Below are positions 27,070 to 36,090 of a stretch of 64,000 nt of DNA, piece by piece. The notes under the pieces were generated by a model, which saw only the letters and a program-made list of their open reading frames with translations, searched no databases and was not told the origin of the DNA. The stretch's first letter is position 1; each line of letters opens with the position of its first letter. A program made the position numbers and the translations under genes. The DNA is from Prevotella sp902465605 (lineage in GTDB: Bacteria; Bacteroidota; Bacteroidia; Bacteroidales; Bacteroidaceae). The stretch lies in NCBI GenBank assembly GCA_902465605.1, contig CABQNT010000011.1:1-64000 (forward strand). The letters run 5' to 3'.

Positions 27070-27531
27070 ATGGACACATTAAGTTACAAGACTATTTCCG
27101 TCAACAGGGAAACAGCTCAAAAAGAGTGGGTCGTAGTAGACGCAACCGACCAGATTGTTGGTCGCCTTTGCTCAAAGGTCGCTAAGTTGCTGCGTGGCAA
27201 GTACAAGCCAACTTTCACTCCTCATGTTGATTGTGGAGACAACGTCATCATCATCAATGCCGAGAAAATCAAGTTCTCTGGCAAGAAAGAAACAGACAAA
27301 CTTTATACACGTTATACCGGTTATCCTGGTGGACAGCGTTTCAACACCCCTGCTGAGCTTCGTACTCGCAAGAACGGTGTTGACAAGATTGTTCGTCATG
27401 CCGTGAAAGGTATGCTGCCAAAGGGCCCGTTGGGACGTTCTTTGCTGAGCAACCTGTATGTATTCGAAGGCGCTGAGCACGACAAGGCTGCACAGAAGCC
27501 TAAGGCTATCGATATTAACCAGTATAAATAA
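27070..27531 (+). CDS. rplM: 50S ribosomal protein L13
   Basis: A 153-residue protein with the L13 signature: WVVVDATDQIVGRLCSKVAKLLRGKYKPTFTPHVDCGDNVIIINAEKI and KGMLPKGPLGRSLLSNLYVFEGAEHDKAAQKP. It is an early assembly protein of the large subunit. It is 9 bp upstream of rpsI, the universally conserved pairing, and is preceded by a long structured leader. Confidence 0.98.
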   Translation: MDTLSYKTISVNRETAQKEWVVVDATDQIVGRLCSKVAKLLRGKYKPTFTPHVDCGDNVIIINAEKIKFSGKKETDKLYTRYTGYPGGQRFNTPAELRTRKNGVDKIVRHAVKGMLPKGPLGRSLLSNLYVFEGAEHDKAAQKPKAIDINQYK

Positions 27532-27540
27532 TAAGGAAAG

Positions 27541-27927
27541 ATGGAAGTAATCAATGCAATAGGCCGCCGCAAGAGCGCCATCGCTCGCGTATACCTGACT
27601 GAAGGTACCGGCAAAATAACGATTAACAAAAAAGATATTGAAACCTATTTCCCATCAGCTATCTTGCGTTATGTGGTTAAACAGCCATTGGAAACACTTG
27701 AGGTTGAAGGAAAATATGACATCAAGGCCAACCTTGATGGTGGCGGATTTACAGGTCAGAGCCAGGCACTTCGCCTCGCCATTGCCCGTGCGCTCGTCAA
27801 GTTGAATGCTGAAGATAAGAAGGTGTTGAAGGACAATGGATTCTTGACACGTGACAGCCGTGCTGTTGAGCGTAAGAAGCCAGGACAGCCCAAGGCCCGT
27901 CGTCGCTTCCAGTTCAGTAAGCGTTAA
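27541..27927 (+). CDS. rpsI: 30S ribosomal protein S9
   Basis: A 128-residue protein with INAIGRRKSAIARVYLTEGTG, GGFTGQSQALRLAIARAL and the basic tail GQPKARRRFQFSKR that reaches the P-site tRNA. It follows rplM by 9 bp. In many Bacteroidetes rpsB follows soon after; here a 346-bp word array separates them. Confidence 0.98.
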   Translation: MEVINAIGRRKSAIARVYLTEGTGKITINKKDIETYFPSAILRYVVKQPLETLEVEGKYDIKANLDGGGFTGQSQALRLAIARALVKLNAEDKKVLKDNGFLTRDSRAVERKKPGQPKARRRFQFSKR

Positions 27928-27937
27928 TGAGGAGAGT

Positions 27938-28168
27938 AGTTGACAAGTTCACGAGTAGACAAGTTGACGAGGTGATACTTCTTAACTTGTAAACTTTCAA
28001 CACGTAAACTTGTAAACCGGCAAACAGTTAACTCGTACACTTACAAGCCATCAACTCGTAAACCTGTAAACGGTTCATTCGTAAACTTGTAAACTTGCAA
28101 ACAGTTAACTCGTACACTTACAAGCTATCAACTCGTAAACTTGTAAACTATCAACTCGTAAACTGATC
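27938..28168 (+). repeat. AACTTGT / ACAAGTT word array between rpsI and rpsB
   Basis: The left arm (27938-27971) has ACAAGTT and ACGAGT words. The right arm (27983-28168) has the reverse words AACTTGTA and AACTCGTA, largely on an 8-bp step. A 50-bp block of the right arm occurs twice, starting at 28021 and 28098. It fills most of the 346-bp gap and encodes nothing visible. Similar words flank the CTAG arrays at 35923-36072 and 46783-46890. Confidence 0.88.
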
Positions 28169-28273
28169 ACCCGTTTAGTATCTAAATCCTCGAGATTTCC
28201 CATGCGTGGCGAACTACTCGAAGATTGGTTCTAATCAACTAAAAAGAAAGTAAACAATTTAAAGAAAAGAAAA

Positions 28274-29164
28274 ATGTCAAGAACAAATTTTGACCAATTA
28301 TTGCAGGCAGGTAGCCACTTCGGACACCTCCGTCGCAAATGGAATCCAGCCATGGCTCCCTATATCTTCATGGAGCGCAATGGCATTCACATCATCGACC
28401 TGAACAAAACGGTTGCAAAGATTGACGAAGCAGCCGAAGCTTTGAAACAGATTGCGAAGTCTGGTAGGAAGGTTTTGTTTGTCGCTACTAAAAAACAAGC
28501 TAAGGACATCGTAGCCGAGAAGGCTGCATCTGTAAACATGCCATACGTGAACGAGCGCTGGGCTGGTGGTACACTCACCAACTTCCCAACCATTCGTAAG
28601 GCTGTGAAGAAAATGACAAACATCGACAAGTTGATGGCTGATGGCACGTTCGAAAACATCTCCAAGCGTGAGTTGCTTCAGATTACACGCCAACGCGCCA
28701 AGTTGGAGAAGAACTTGGGGTCTATTGCCGACCTTACACGCTTGCCTTCTGCACTGTTCGTTGTAGACGTATGCAAGGAACACATCGCCGTGAAGGAAGC
28801 TAATCGCTTGGGCATCCCCGTGTTCGCTATCGTTGACACCAACTCAGATCCTAAGAACATCGACTTCGTGATTCCCGCAAATGATGATGCGAAAGATTCT
28901 GTAGAAGTAATCTTGACTGCTTGCTGCCAAGCCATCGCTGAGGGTTTGGAGGAGCGCAAGGCTGAAAAGGCTGATGAAAAGGCAGCTGCAGAGCAGCAAG
29001 AGGAAGCTGCAGAGGCTAAGCCAAAGCGTGCTCGCAAAGCTCGCAAGCAGACCGAAGAGGCTGAAAAGGCTGAAGGAACAGAGGAAGTAGCTGAAAAGGC
29101 TGAGCCTGCAAAGGAAGAAAACAAGGAAGCTGAAGCTAAAGAAGAAGCTCCTGCTGCTGAATAA
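28274..29164 (+). CDS. rpsB: 30S ribosomal protein S2 with long acidic/alanine-rich tail
   Basis: A 296-residue protein. The S2 core is clear: SRTNFDQLLQAGSHFGHLRRKWNPAMAPYIF, MPYVNERWAGGTLTNFPTIRKAVKK, LPSALFVVDVCKEHIAVKEANRLGIPVFAIVDTNSDP. After about residue 228 comes a low-complexity Ala/Glu/Lys tail of some 65 residues, longer than in most S2 proteins but seen in Bacteroidetes. It is followed by a hairpin and then tsf. Confidence 0.98.
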   Translation: MSRTNFDQLLQAGSHFGHLRRKWNPAMAPYIFMERNGIHIIDLNKTVAKIDEAAEALKQIAKSGRKVLFVATKKQAKDIVAEKAASVNMPYVNERWAGGTLTNFPTIRKAVKKMTNIDKLMADGTFENISKRELLQITRQRAKLEKNLGSIADLTRLPSALFVVDVCKEHIAVKEANRLGIPVFAIVDTNSDPKNIDFVIPANDDAKDSVEVILTACCQAIAEGLEERKAEKADEKAAAEQQEEAAEAKPKRARKARKQTEEAEKAEGTEEVAEKAEPAKEENKEAEAKEEAPAAE

Positions 29165-29175
29165 TCATATTGAAT

Positions 29176-29245
29176 AGAGAAGAACGAAGGGGGAAAGGTA
29201 TGTTCTTTACATATCTGGTGGTCTCTTCATTCTTCTCTGTCATTT
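29176..29245 (+). terminator. Terminator/attenuator hairpin between rpsB and tsf
   Basis: AGAGAAGAACGAAG (29176-29189) pairs with CTTCATTCTTCTCT (29225-29238) at all but one position. An inner stem GGTATGT/ACATATC lies within, and TCATTTTTTA follows. It looks like an intrinsic terminator but lies inside a conserved operon, so it probably sets the ratio of S2 to EF-Ts. Confidence 0.65.
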
Positions 29246-29290
29246 TTTATAAAAGAATAATATTAACCCAATAAATAAGATTTTTATATT

Positions 29291-30283
29291 ATGGCTGTAA
29301 CAATTGCTGATATACAAAAGCTTCGTAAAATGACCGGCGCTGGTTTGGCTGATTGCAAGAAAGCGTTGACCGAAGCTGCTGGTGACATGGACAAGGCTGT
29401 TGAGTTGGTTCGTGAACGCGGACTGGCTATCGCTGCCAAGCGTTCTGATCGTGAGACCTCAAACGGTTGTGTGCTTGTGAAAGTTGACAAAGACTTCGCT
29501 GCAATGATTGCTTTGAAGTGCGAAACCGACTTCGTGGCTAACGGCAAGGACTTCATCGAGTGTACACAAAACATCCTCGACGCTGCCGTTGCTGCTAAGG
29601 CCAAGACCATCGATGAAATCCTTACTTTGAAGCTCGCAGATGGAAAAGATGTAGCCACAACTGTTAAACTTCGTTCTGGTATCACAGGCGAGAAGATGGA
29701 GTTAGATGGTTATCGTTTCCTCGAAGGTGAAAACATCGAGGCATACAACCACATGAACAAGAACATCTTGTGCACGATGGTTCAAACCAACAAACCTGCT
29801 GAAGAGCAGGCTCACAACATCGCCATGCAGGTTGCTGCGATGAACCCTGTGGCCTTGAATGAAGAAAGTGTTTCGCAAGAAGTGAAAGATGCTGAGTACA
29901 AGGTGGCTGTAGAGAAGACCAAAGAAGAGCAGATTGAGAAGGCTGTTTCAGCCGCATTGAAGAAGGCTGGCTTCAACCTGTATATCGCTGAGAGCGAGGA
30001 ACACATGGAGGAAGGCCTCCGCAAGGGTGAGATTACCGCTGAGCAAGCAGACGAGATTCGCAAGATTAAGGCTGAAACAGCAGCTGACAAGAAGGAGCAC
30101 TTGCAAGAAAACATGATTCAGAATATTGCTAAAGGCCGTATGAACAAGTTCTTCAAGGAAAACTGCTTGTTGAACCAAGAATATATCCAGGACAGCAAAA
30201 TCACTGTTTCTGAATATCTGAAACAGGCTGACAAGGATTTGGAAATCGTGGATTTCAAGCGTTTTAGCTTGCGTGCAGATTAA
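29291..30283 (+). CDS. tsf: Elongation factor Ts
   Basis: A 330-residue nucleotide-exchange factor for EF-Tu. It has the N-terminal UBA-like domain (IQKLRKMTGAGLADCKKALTEA), the KCETDFVANGKDF motif, and the coiled-coil and core subdomains (EEQAHNIAMQVAAMNPVAL). It closes the rplM-rpsI-rpsB-tsf cluster and is followed by a clear terminator at 30321-30356. Confidence 0.98.
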   Translation: MAVTIADIQKLRKMTGAGLADCKKALTEAAGDMDKAVELVRERGLAIAAKRSDRETSNGCVLVKVDKDFAAMIALKCETDFVANGKDFIECTQNILDAAVAAKAKTIDEILTLKLADGKDVATTVKLRSGITGEKMELDGYRFLEGENIEAYNHMNKNILCTMVQTNKPAEEQAHNIAMQVAAMNPVALNEESVSQEVKDAEYKVAVEKTKEEQIEKAVSAALKKAGFNLYIAESEEHMEEGLRKGEITAEQADEIRKIKAETAADKKEHLQENMIQNIAKGRMNKFFKENCLLNQEYIQDSKITVSEYLKQADKDLEIVDFKRFSLRAD

Positions 30284-30320
30284 GAAATAGCTTCCCAGCA
30301 AGGAAGATTTATGACATAGA

Positions 30321-30356
30321 AAAGTCCGGTTGAGTACCTCTCAATCGGGCTTTTTG
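30321..30356 (+). terminator. Rho-independent terminator of the ribosomal operon
   Basis: AAAGTCCGGTTGAG (30322-30335) and CTCAATCGGGCTTT (30341-30354) pair over 14 positions with two G-U pairs, followed by further T. It lies 38 bp past tsf. Confidence 0.85.
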
Positions 30357-30388
30357 CGTTTATCTTCGCTACTTCTTCTAATTTGTAG

Positions 30389-30396
30389 TATCTTTG
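30389..30396 (+). promoter_or_regulatory. -7 box for the FAH-porU-porV transcript
   Basis: TATCTTTG matches TAnnTTTG just after the tsf terminator and 57 bp before the start at 30453. No good -33 box is seen. Confidence 0.6.
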
Positions 30397-30452
30397 CAGC
30401 ATACCCCAGTGTAGCTGGAGATGTTGGAGAATCAATAGAAAAAAGCAAAGGG

Positions 30453-31070
30453 ATGAAGATATTTGCCGTTGGAATGAATTACGCACAGCACAATAAAGAG
30501 CTGTTGGGAACGTTATTAAAACCAGAGAATCCTGTGATTTTCATTAAGCCTGATTCGGCTTTGCTTAAAGATCATAAGCCGTTCTTCATTCCCGATGACT
30601 TGGGGAGGATAGAATACGAGGCCGAAGTGGTCGTGCGGATTTGTCGATTAGGTAAGACTATCTCAGAACGATTTTCCCATCGTTACTACGACGCTGTTAC
30701 CCTGGGAATTGACTTCACCGCTCGTGAGCTGCAGCAAAAGTTACGCTCAGCAGGGCAGCCTTGGGAGCTATCCAAAGGATTTGATGGTGCGGCTGCGTTG
30801 GGTGACTGGGTAGATGTGGGCAAGTTTCGCGACGTACAGGCGCTCAACTTCCATCTTGATATCAATGGTAAGACGGTGCAAGAAGGATTCACGGGAGACA
30901 TGTTGTATAAGATTGATGAGCTGATAGCTTATATCAGTCGATATTTTACCTTGAAAACTGGTGATATCTTGTACACCGGTACACCTGCGGGAACGGGAGT
31001 GGTAAAGGTAAACGACCATTTGGAAGGGTATCTGACAGACCGGAAAGTGCTTGAAATGAATTGTAAATAA
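30453..31070 (+). CDS. Fumarylacetoacetate hydrolase (FAH) family protein
   Basis: A 205-residue cytoplasmic protein starting MKIFAVGMNYAQHNKELLG. The frame stays open upstream to 30330, but that part would overlap the tsf terminator and promoter, so I use 30453. FAH-fold features are IFIKPDSALL, the metal-ligand region EYEAEVVVRI, GIDFTARELQQKLRSAGQPWELSKGFDGAA, and GDILYTGTPAGTGVV. Members hydrolyse or decarboxylate acylpyruvates and related 2-oxo acids; the substrate here is unknown. It is 17 bp upstream of porU and probably shares its transcript. Confidence 0.9.
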   Translation: MKIFAVGMNYAQHNKELLGTLLKPENPVIFIKPDSALLKDHKPFFIPDDLGRIEYEAEVVVRICRLGKTISERFSHRYYDAVTLGIDFTARELQQKLRSAGQPWELSKGFDGAAALGDWVDVGKFRDVQALNFHLDINGKTVQEGFTGDMLYKIDELIAYISRYFTLKTGDILYTGTPAGTGVVKVNDHLEGYLTDRKVLEMNCK

Positions 31071-31087
31071 ACACAGAATTAGAAAGC

Positions 31088-34000
31088 GTGTTGAGAGGAA
31101 TCAAATTTCTTGTTATTGGTTTTTTGTCGCTTTTGTGCTTGAGTGTTTCTGCTCAAGAGCGTTTCTTTAACTTGACGGCAGCTGACGTGAAGATAGATTC
31201 ACGGCTGCCTCATTTCTCTCATTCCTTTGCACTGGGCGATCAATACGCCAATTCTTCCTACTCTGTTTCTATTCTTTATCCCGAATTTATCGATATGACA
31301 TCGGCCGACATTGCACGATACCGACAGCTTTCTGATGCGCCATTGCCAGCTTTACCACCTATCCGACAGCGGTTGGCTTTGGATAGAAAGAAGGGATCGT
31401 TGGAGGTAGACTTTTGTCCTTTGGTGTTTCGTGACGGCAAATATCAAATCTTGGTCAGCTTCATGCTGCGATTAGAAGCCCAGCCACGCAAGCAATCGCT
31501 GCGACATGCCGCCGCGCAGACAAGGGCAGGCGGCACTAGTCGTTATGCGGCTCACTCGGTATTGGCTTCAGGCAAGTGGGCAAAGATACGTGTACCCGCA
31601 TCGGGCGTGTATCGGTTGACGGATGACTTGATTCGTAAGGCCGGCTTTACAGATATTAATAAGGTGAAAGTTTATGGCTATGGCGGTAGGTTACAAAACG
31701 AGAAACTGGTTGCTGAAGAGTTGGTGGCAACCGATGATTTGAAGGAAGTTCCCACATGTTGGGTTGATGGGCGTCGATTGTTTTATGCATACGGGCCGGT
31801 TTCATGGGAATCCAACACAGCTACTCGTCGCACTCGCAACCCTTATTCAGACTATGGCTATTACTTTTTAACGCAGACAGATGACACACCTACGTCTGTC
31901 GATTCTACGGCATTTCTGGCATCTTTCTACCCTTCGCCAGACGATTATCACACCCTTTACGAAGTTGACGCACATGCATGGTATGCTGGCGGGCGCAACT
32001 TGTTTGACCCCAATCCCATTCCAGCAGGTTCTTCCAAGACTTTTATCATCCCGTCTAAGGCGGTTCAAGGCAGTGCTAAGATGTCGGTCAATCTATCAGC
32101 TGGCACCGCATCTCAGGCAACCGTGACCTATCAGAATACCGAATTGGGGGCGTTGAACATCCGTTTAATAGACCATGATAGTGGAAATGAAGCGGGTACG
32201 GTATATGAAATCAACAGAACAGGGACGACTGATTCGGTCAAGATATCCACAAACTCCGGTGGTCCGGTTCGCTTGGATTATATTTCTTTTACATGGCAGA
32301 AGCCTCTACCGGCACCACAACTCAAAGGAACCACCTTCCCTGTCCCTGAATATGTGTACAACATTACCAACCAAGACTTGCATGGAGATGGCTTCGCCGA
32401 CATGGTCATCATCATTCCTACCAGTCAAAAGCTGCGTACGCAGGCTGAACGCCTGAAGGCTTTCCACGAGCAAAACGATGGCATGCGGGTACGCATCGTG
32501 CCGGCAGATGAACTTTACAACGAGTTCTCGAGCGGCACTCCTGACGCTAATGCCTACCGCAGATACCTCAAGATGTTGTACGATAGGGCTCAGACCGATG
32601 CTGACATGCCGAAATATCTGTTGCTGTTTGGCGATTGTGTCTGGGATAACCGAATGCTGACGGCCAACTGTCGCAACCTCAATCCTGACGATTACCTGCT
32701 TTGTTTTGAAAGTGAAAATTCGTTCAACGCCCTTCATTGCTATGTAGACGATGGTTTCTTTTGCGTTTTGGACGACGGAGAAGGTTTGAATACAAATTTC
32801 TCTGATAAGCAAGATGTCGCCGTGGGGCGTTTTCCTGTGAAGACAGAAGCCGAGGCCAAGGTGATGGTTGATAAGGTTATCAACTATGTGAAGAACAAAA
32901 ATGGCGGTGCATGGCAAAACACTTTGGTATTCATGGGCGATGACGGCGAGGACAATCTGCACATGCGTGACATCGATGCCACGGCCGATGCCATCTCAAC
33001 ACAATATCCCGGCTATTTGGTCAAGAAAATCATGTGGGATGCATACGTTCGCGAAACTTCGTCTACAGGACATGCCTACCCAGAGGTAACACGACTGATT
33101 AAGCAACAACAGGCGGCAGGAGCCCTCATCATGGATTACGGCGGACATGGGTCAGAAATACAGATTTCCCATGAAAAGGTGTTGAATTTAAGTGATTTCC
33201 AGTCGTTCAATAATCCTAATCTTCCCCTGTGGGTCACTGCTTCGTGTGACATCATGCCTTTCGATGGTGTCGCTCCAACCATTGGTGAGGCAGCTGTACT
33301 CAATCCAAAGGGCGGTGCCTTGGCTTTCTTTGGTACAACTCGTACCGTTTGGGCTTATTACAATGCCCTGATCAACACCTCTTTCCTGCGGCATGTGTTG
33401 AGCAAGGACCATGCTGGGAAACCGATTACGATAGGTGAAGCTCAACGCTTGGCCAAGAATGAGATGATTGATACTAAACGCGACTTGACCGACAACAAAC
33501 TACAATATTCATTGTTGGGCGACCCAGCCGTGGCACTTCATCAGCCTTCCTTAAAGGTAGTAGTCGACTCAATCAACGGCGCTCCCGTGTCAACTGACAT
33601 CAAAGCTTCTCTCAAAGCTGGTGGAATAGCCAAAGTGACGGGGCATGTAGAGCACGCAGCCGACTTCAATGGAACGGTAACTGTAACCGTTCGGGATAGT
33701 CAGGAAAAAATTGTTGGCCGAATGAACGATGCGGCTGACATCACCAGTCCGTTTACCTATTACGATCGCACCAAGACATTGTTCAACGGATCTGGCAACG
33801 TTGTTGGCGGAAGGTTTACGTTAACTTTCGCCATTCCGCAGGACATCAATTACACGGATGGCACGGGATTGATGAATTTGTATGCCTTGAGTGATGACCA
33901 TCGGTTGAAGGCGCACGGTACCAGCGAGGCGTTCACGATTGGTGGCACGGCCGATGTAGCCAACGATTCCATCGGCCCATCCATATACTGTTACCTCAAC

Positions 34001-34630
34001 TCACCGTCGTTCACCAATGGCGATAAGGTGAATAGCACGCCTTATTTCGTTGCGAAAATAACCGATGAGAACGGAATCAATAGCGCCGGAAGTGGCATTG
34101 GGCACGACTTGCAGTTGATTATCGATGGAGAAATGTCAAAAACGTATAACCTCAACGATCATTTCGTGTACGACTTTGGCAGTTATACCACCGGAACCAC
34201 GCATTACAACATCCCTGAATTGGCCCCTGGTCCGCACAAGTTGCAATTCAGAGCATGGGATGTTCTGAACAATTCTTCAACCGCAGAACTGACATTCCAT
34301 GTCGTCAAGGGCATGCAACCCAATCTGTTTTCGGTCGATTGCACGAACAATCCCGCACGCACCACTACGACCTTCATCATCAACCACGACAGGGTAGGCA
34401 CACAGGTGGATGTGGAAATTGACGTGTTCGACATGAGTGGCCGCCAACTATGGAAGCATCAGGAACGTGGCGTGAGTACTAATGATGCTTATACTGTTGA
34501 CTGGGACTTGATAGTTGATAGTGGGGCACGCTTGCAAACTGGCGTTTATCTCTACCGTGTGTCACTCTCTTCTGAGGGCAGTCAGAAGATTTCCAAGGCG
34601 AAGAAACTCATCGTGATAGGCAATAATTAA
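31088..34630 (+). CDS. porU: Type IX secretion system sortase PorU (C25 family)
   Basis: An 1180-residue surface protease that removes C-terminal sorting domains from type IX cargo and attaches the cargo to lipopolysaccharide. Translation appears to start at GTG 31088, directly before a signal peptide (FLVIGFLSLLCLSVSAQE). The C25 (gingipain-like) domain has catalytic His687 (DYGGHGSE) and Cys720 (VTASCDIMPF). The C-terminal ~90 residues (VEIDVFDMSGRQLWKHQERG, LQTGVYLYRVSL) resemble a sorting domain itself, as in characterised PorU. porV follows after 49 bp, the usual neighbour. It makes the organism competent to process cargo such as the alpha-amylase at 5010. Confidence 0.95.
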   Translation: MLRGIKFLVIGFLSLLCLSVSAQERFFNLTAADVKIDSRLPHFSHSFALGDQYANSSYSVSILYPEFIDMTSADIARYRQLSDAPLPALPPIRQRLALDRKKGSLEVDFCPLVFRDGKYQILVSFMLRLEAQPRKQSLRHAAAQTRAGGTSRYAAHSVLASGKWAKIRVPASGVYRLTDDLIRKAGFTDINKVKVYGYGGRLQNEKLVAEELVATDDLKEVPTCWVDGRRLFYAYGPVSWESNTATRRTRNPYSDYGYYFLTQTDDTPTSVDSTAFLASFYPSPDDYHTLYEVDAHAWYAGGRNLFDPNPIPAGSSKTFIIPSKAVQGSAKMSVNLSAGTASQATVTYQNTELGALNIRLIDHDSGNEAGTVYEINRTGTTDSVKISTNSGGPVRLDYISFTWQKPLPAPQLKGTTFPVPEYVYNITNQDLHGDGFADMVIIIPTSQKLRTQAERLKAFHEQNDGMRVRIVPADELYNEFSSGTPDANAYRRYLKMLYDRAQTDADMPKYLLLFGDCVWDNRMLTANCRNLNPDDYLLCFESENSFNALHCYVDDGFFCVLDDGEGLNTNFSDKQDVAVGRFPVKTEAEAKVMVDKVINYVKNKNGGAWQNTLVFMGDDGEDNLHMRDIDATADAISTQYPGYLVKKIMWDAYVRETSSTGHAYPEVTRLIKQQQAAGALIMDYGGHGSEIQISHEKVLNLSDFQSFNNPNLPLWVTASCDIMPFDGVAPTIGEAAVLNPKGGALAFFGTTRTVWAYYNALINTSFLRHVLSKDHAGKPITIGEAQRLAKNEMIDTKRDLTDNKLQYSLLGDPAVALHQPSLKVVVDSINGAPVSTDIKASLKAGGIAKVTGHVEHAADFNGTVTVTVRDSQEKIVGRMNDAADITSPFTYYDRTKTLFNGSGNVVGGRFTLTFAIPQDINYTDGTGLMNLYALSDDHRLKAHGTSEAFTIGGTADVANDSIGPSIYCYLNSPSFTNGDKVNSTPYFVAKITDENGINSAGSGIGHDLQLIIDGEMSKTYNLNDHFVYDFGSYTTGTTHYNIPELAPGPHKLQFRAWDVLNNSSTAELTFHVVKGMQPNLFSVDCTNNPARTTTTFIINHDRVGTQVDVEIDVFDMSGRQLWKHQERGVSTNDAYTVDWDLIVDSGARLQTGVYLYRVSLSSEGSQKISKAKKLIVIGNN

Positions 34631-34679
34631 CTATCCCGTGCGTTTTTTAATCAATAATAGAAAAGAGTTACTGAACAGA

Positions 34680-35858
34680 ATGAAAACATTTCCAAGAATA
34701 TTTTGCATGCTGTTGTTTGTGTGCTTTGCCATTACATTGTCAGCACAAGACAAACGAAACATGTTTAATCCAGTCCACTCATCGGTCACCTCACAAATGA
34801 TTGCACCTGATGCTCGCTCGGCCGGCATGGGTGATGTGGGAGCGGCTACCGATCCTGACGTGGTTTCACAATATTGGAACCCGGCCAAATATCCCTTCAC
34901 CATCAGTCGTGCCGGTGTGGCACTCAACTACACACCGTGGCTTAGACAGTTGGTCAACGACATTGATTTAGCCTACCTGGCAGGCTACTATCGCATTGGT
35001 GACTATAGTGCCGTGTCTGGTTCGCTGCGCTATTTCTCACTGGGCGAGGTGACAACCAATGTTGACAGAGATGGCAAAGGGGGTGGGATGACCATCAACC
35101 CATACGAAATGTCATTGGATGTAGCCTACTCGTTGATGTTGAGTGAGCGGTTTTCATTAGGTGCTGCCGTGCGTTGGATTTACTCTGACTTAACTTACGA
35201 CTTTAAGGATGAAACCACTCCTGGCTCGGCTTTCGCCGCAGACATCTCGGCCTATTACCAAAATTATATCAACATCGGGGAACGTGAAAGCCAGTTGGGC
35301 ATCGGCCTCAACATCTCAAACATCGGTAGTAAGATAACTTTTGGTGGCAGCGACAACAGTGAATTCATTCCCACCAACCTGCGGTTGGGTGCTTCTCTGA
35401 TGATTCCCATCGATGAATATAACCGGTTTACCTTGGCAGCCGATGCCAACAAATTATTGGTACCCACCTACCCAAAACAGAATGAGGGCGAGAGTACGGA
35501 GGACTATCAGGAGCGTGTACAGAAAGAATATTATGATGTGTCGAGCATCAGCGGCATCTTCAAAAGCTTCAGCGATGCTCCCAATGGCGCGAAAGAAGAG
35601 CTGCAGGAAATACAATGGAGCGTAGGTGCCGAGTATGTTTATCACGATCAGTTCGCACTGCGGGCAGGCTACCACCATCAAGCGGAGAATAAAGGTAACT
35701 TAAAATACTTTACAGTGGGTGCCGGTTTCAAGATGAGTGTGTTCTCGTTGGATGCAGGTTACGTCATTGCCATGGCGAAGAGTAACCCGCTTGATCAGAC
35801 TCTTCGTTTCTCATTGAACTTTGATATGGATGGGATTAAAGATTTGTTTAGGAGGTAA
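34680..35858 (+). CDS. porV: Type IX secretion outer-membrane protein PorV (LptO)
   Basis: A 392-residue outer-membrane beta barrel of the FadL-like type that receives cargo from the translocon and passes it to PorU. I start at ATG 34680, which begins a good signal peptide (KTFPRIFCMLLFVCFAITLSAQ); a GTG at 34638 is less likely. The family motif APDARSAGMGDVGAATDPDVVSQYWNPAK lies right after the signal peptide, and the protein ends with alternating strands (QTLRFSLNFDMDGIKDLFRR). It is linked to porU. Confidence 0.95.
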   Translation: MKTFPRIFCMLLFVCFAITLSAQDKRNMFNPVHSSVTSQMIAPDARSAGMGDVGAATDPDVVSQYWNPAKYPFTISRAGVALNYTPWLRQLVNDIDLAYLAGYYRIGDYSAVSGSLRYFSLGEVTTNVDRDGKGGGMTINPYEMSLDVAYSLMLSERFSLGAAVRWIYSDLTYDFKDETTPGSAFAADISAYYQNYINIGERESQLGIGLNISNIGSKITFGGSDNSEFIPTNLRLGASLMIPIDEYNRFTLAADANKLLVPTYPKQNEGESTEDYQERVQKEYYDVSSISGIFKSFSDAPNGAKEELQEIQWSVGAEYVYHDQFALRAGYHHQAENKGNLKYFTVGAGFKMSVFSLDAGYVIAMAKSNPLDQTLRFSLNFDMDGIKDLFRR

Positions 35859-35861
35859 GAA

Positions 35862-36072
35862 TGGAAGCCTCTCCCCCAACCCCTCCCCAAAGGGGAGGGG
35901 AGTAATTAGCAAGGCTATCACCATGTAAACTTGTAATCTAGGAACCTAGAAAATCTAGAACTTCTAGGAATCCTAGGTAATCTAGAAAAACTAGAAAAAC
36001 TAGATAACTAGAAAAACTAGACAACTAAAAATCTAGATACTTGTCAACTTGTAAACTCGTCAACTTGTCAAC
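35862..36072 (+). repeat. Composite intergenic element, plus orientation: G-rich hairpin plus CTAG array
   Basis: After GCCTCTCCCCCAACC comes a perfect stem CCCCTCCCC/GGGGAGGGG (35880-35888 with 35892-35900), then AAACTTGTAA. Next are 11 CTAG tetramers starting at 35938, 35946, 35955, 35964, 35973, 35982, 35991, 36000, 36008, 36017 and 36033, mostly 9 bp apart. It ends with CTTGTCAACTTGTAAACTCG and related words. The same parts in the same order occur in reverse at 46783-46961. Confidence 0.9.
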
Positions 36073-36090
36073 TAAAAAAACTTATACCCT

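Noticed and set aside
30330..30452. N-terminal extension of the FAH-family protein resembling a signal peptide
   Set aside because: It would overlap the tsf terminator and the TATCTTTG promoter box, and the family starts at the MKIFAVGMNY position.
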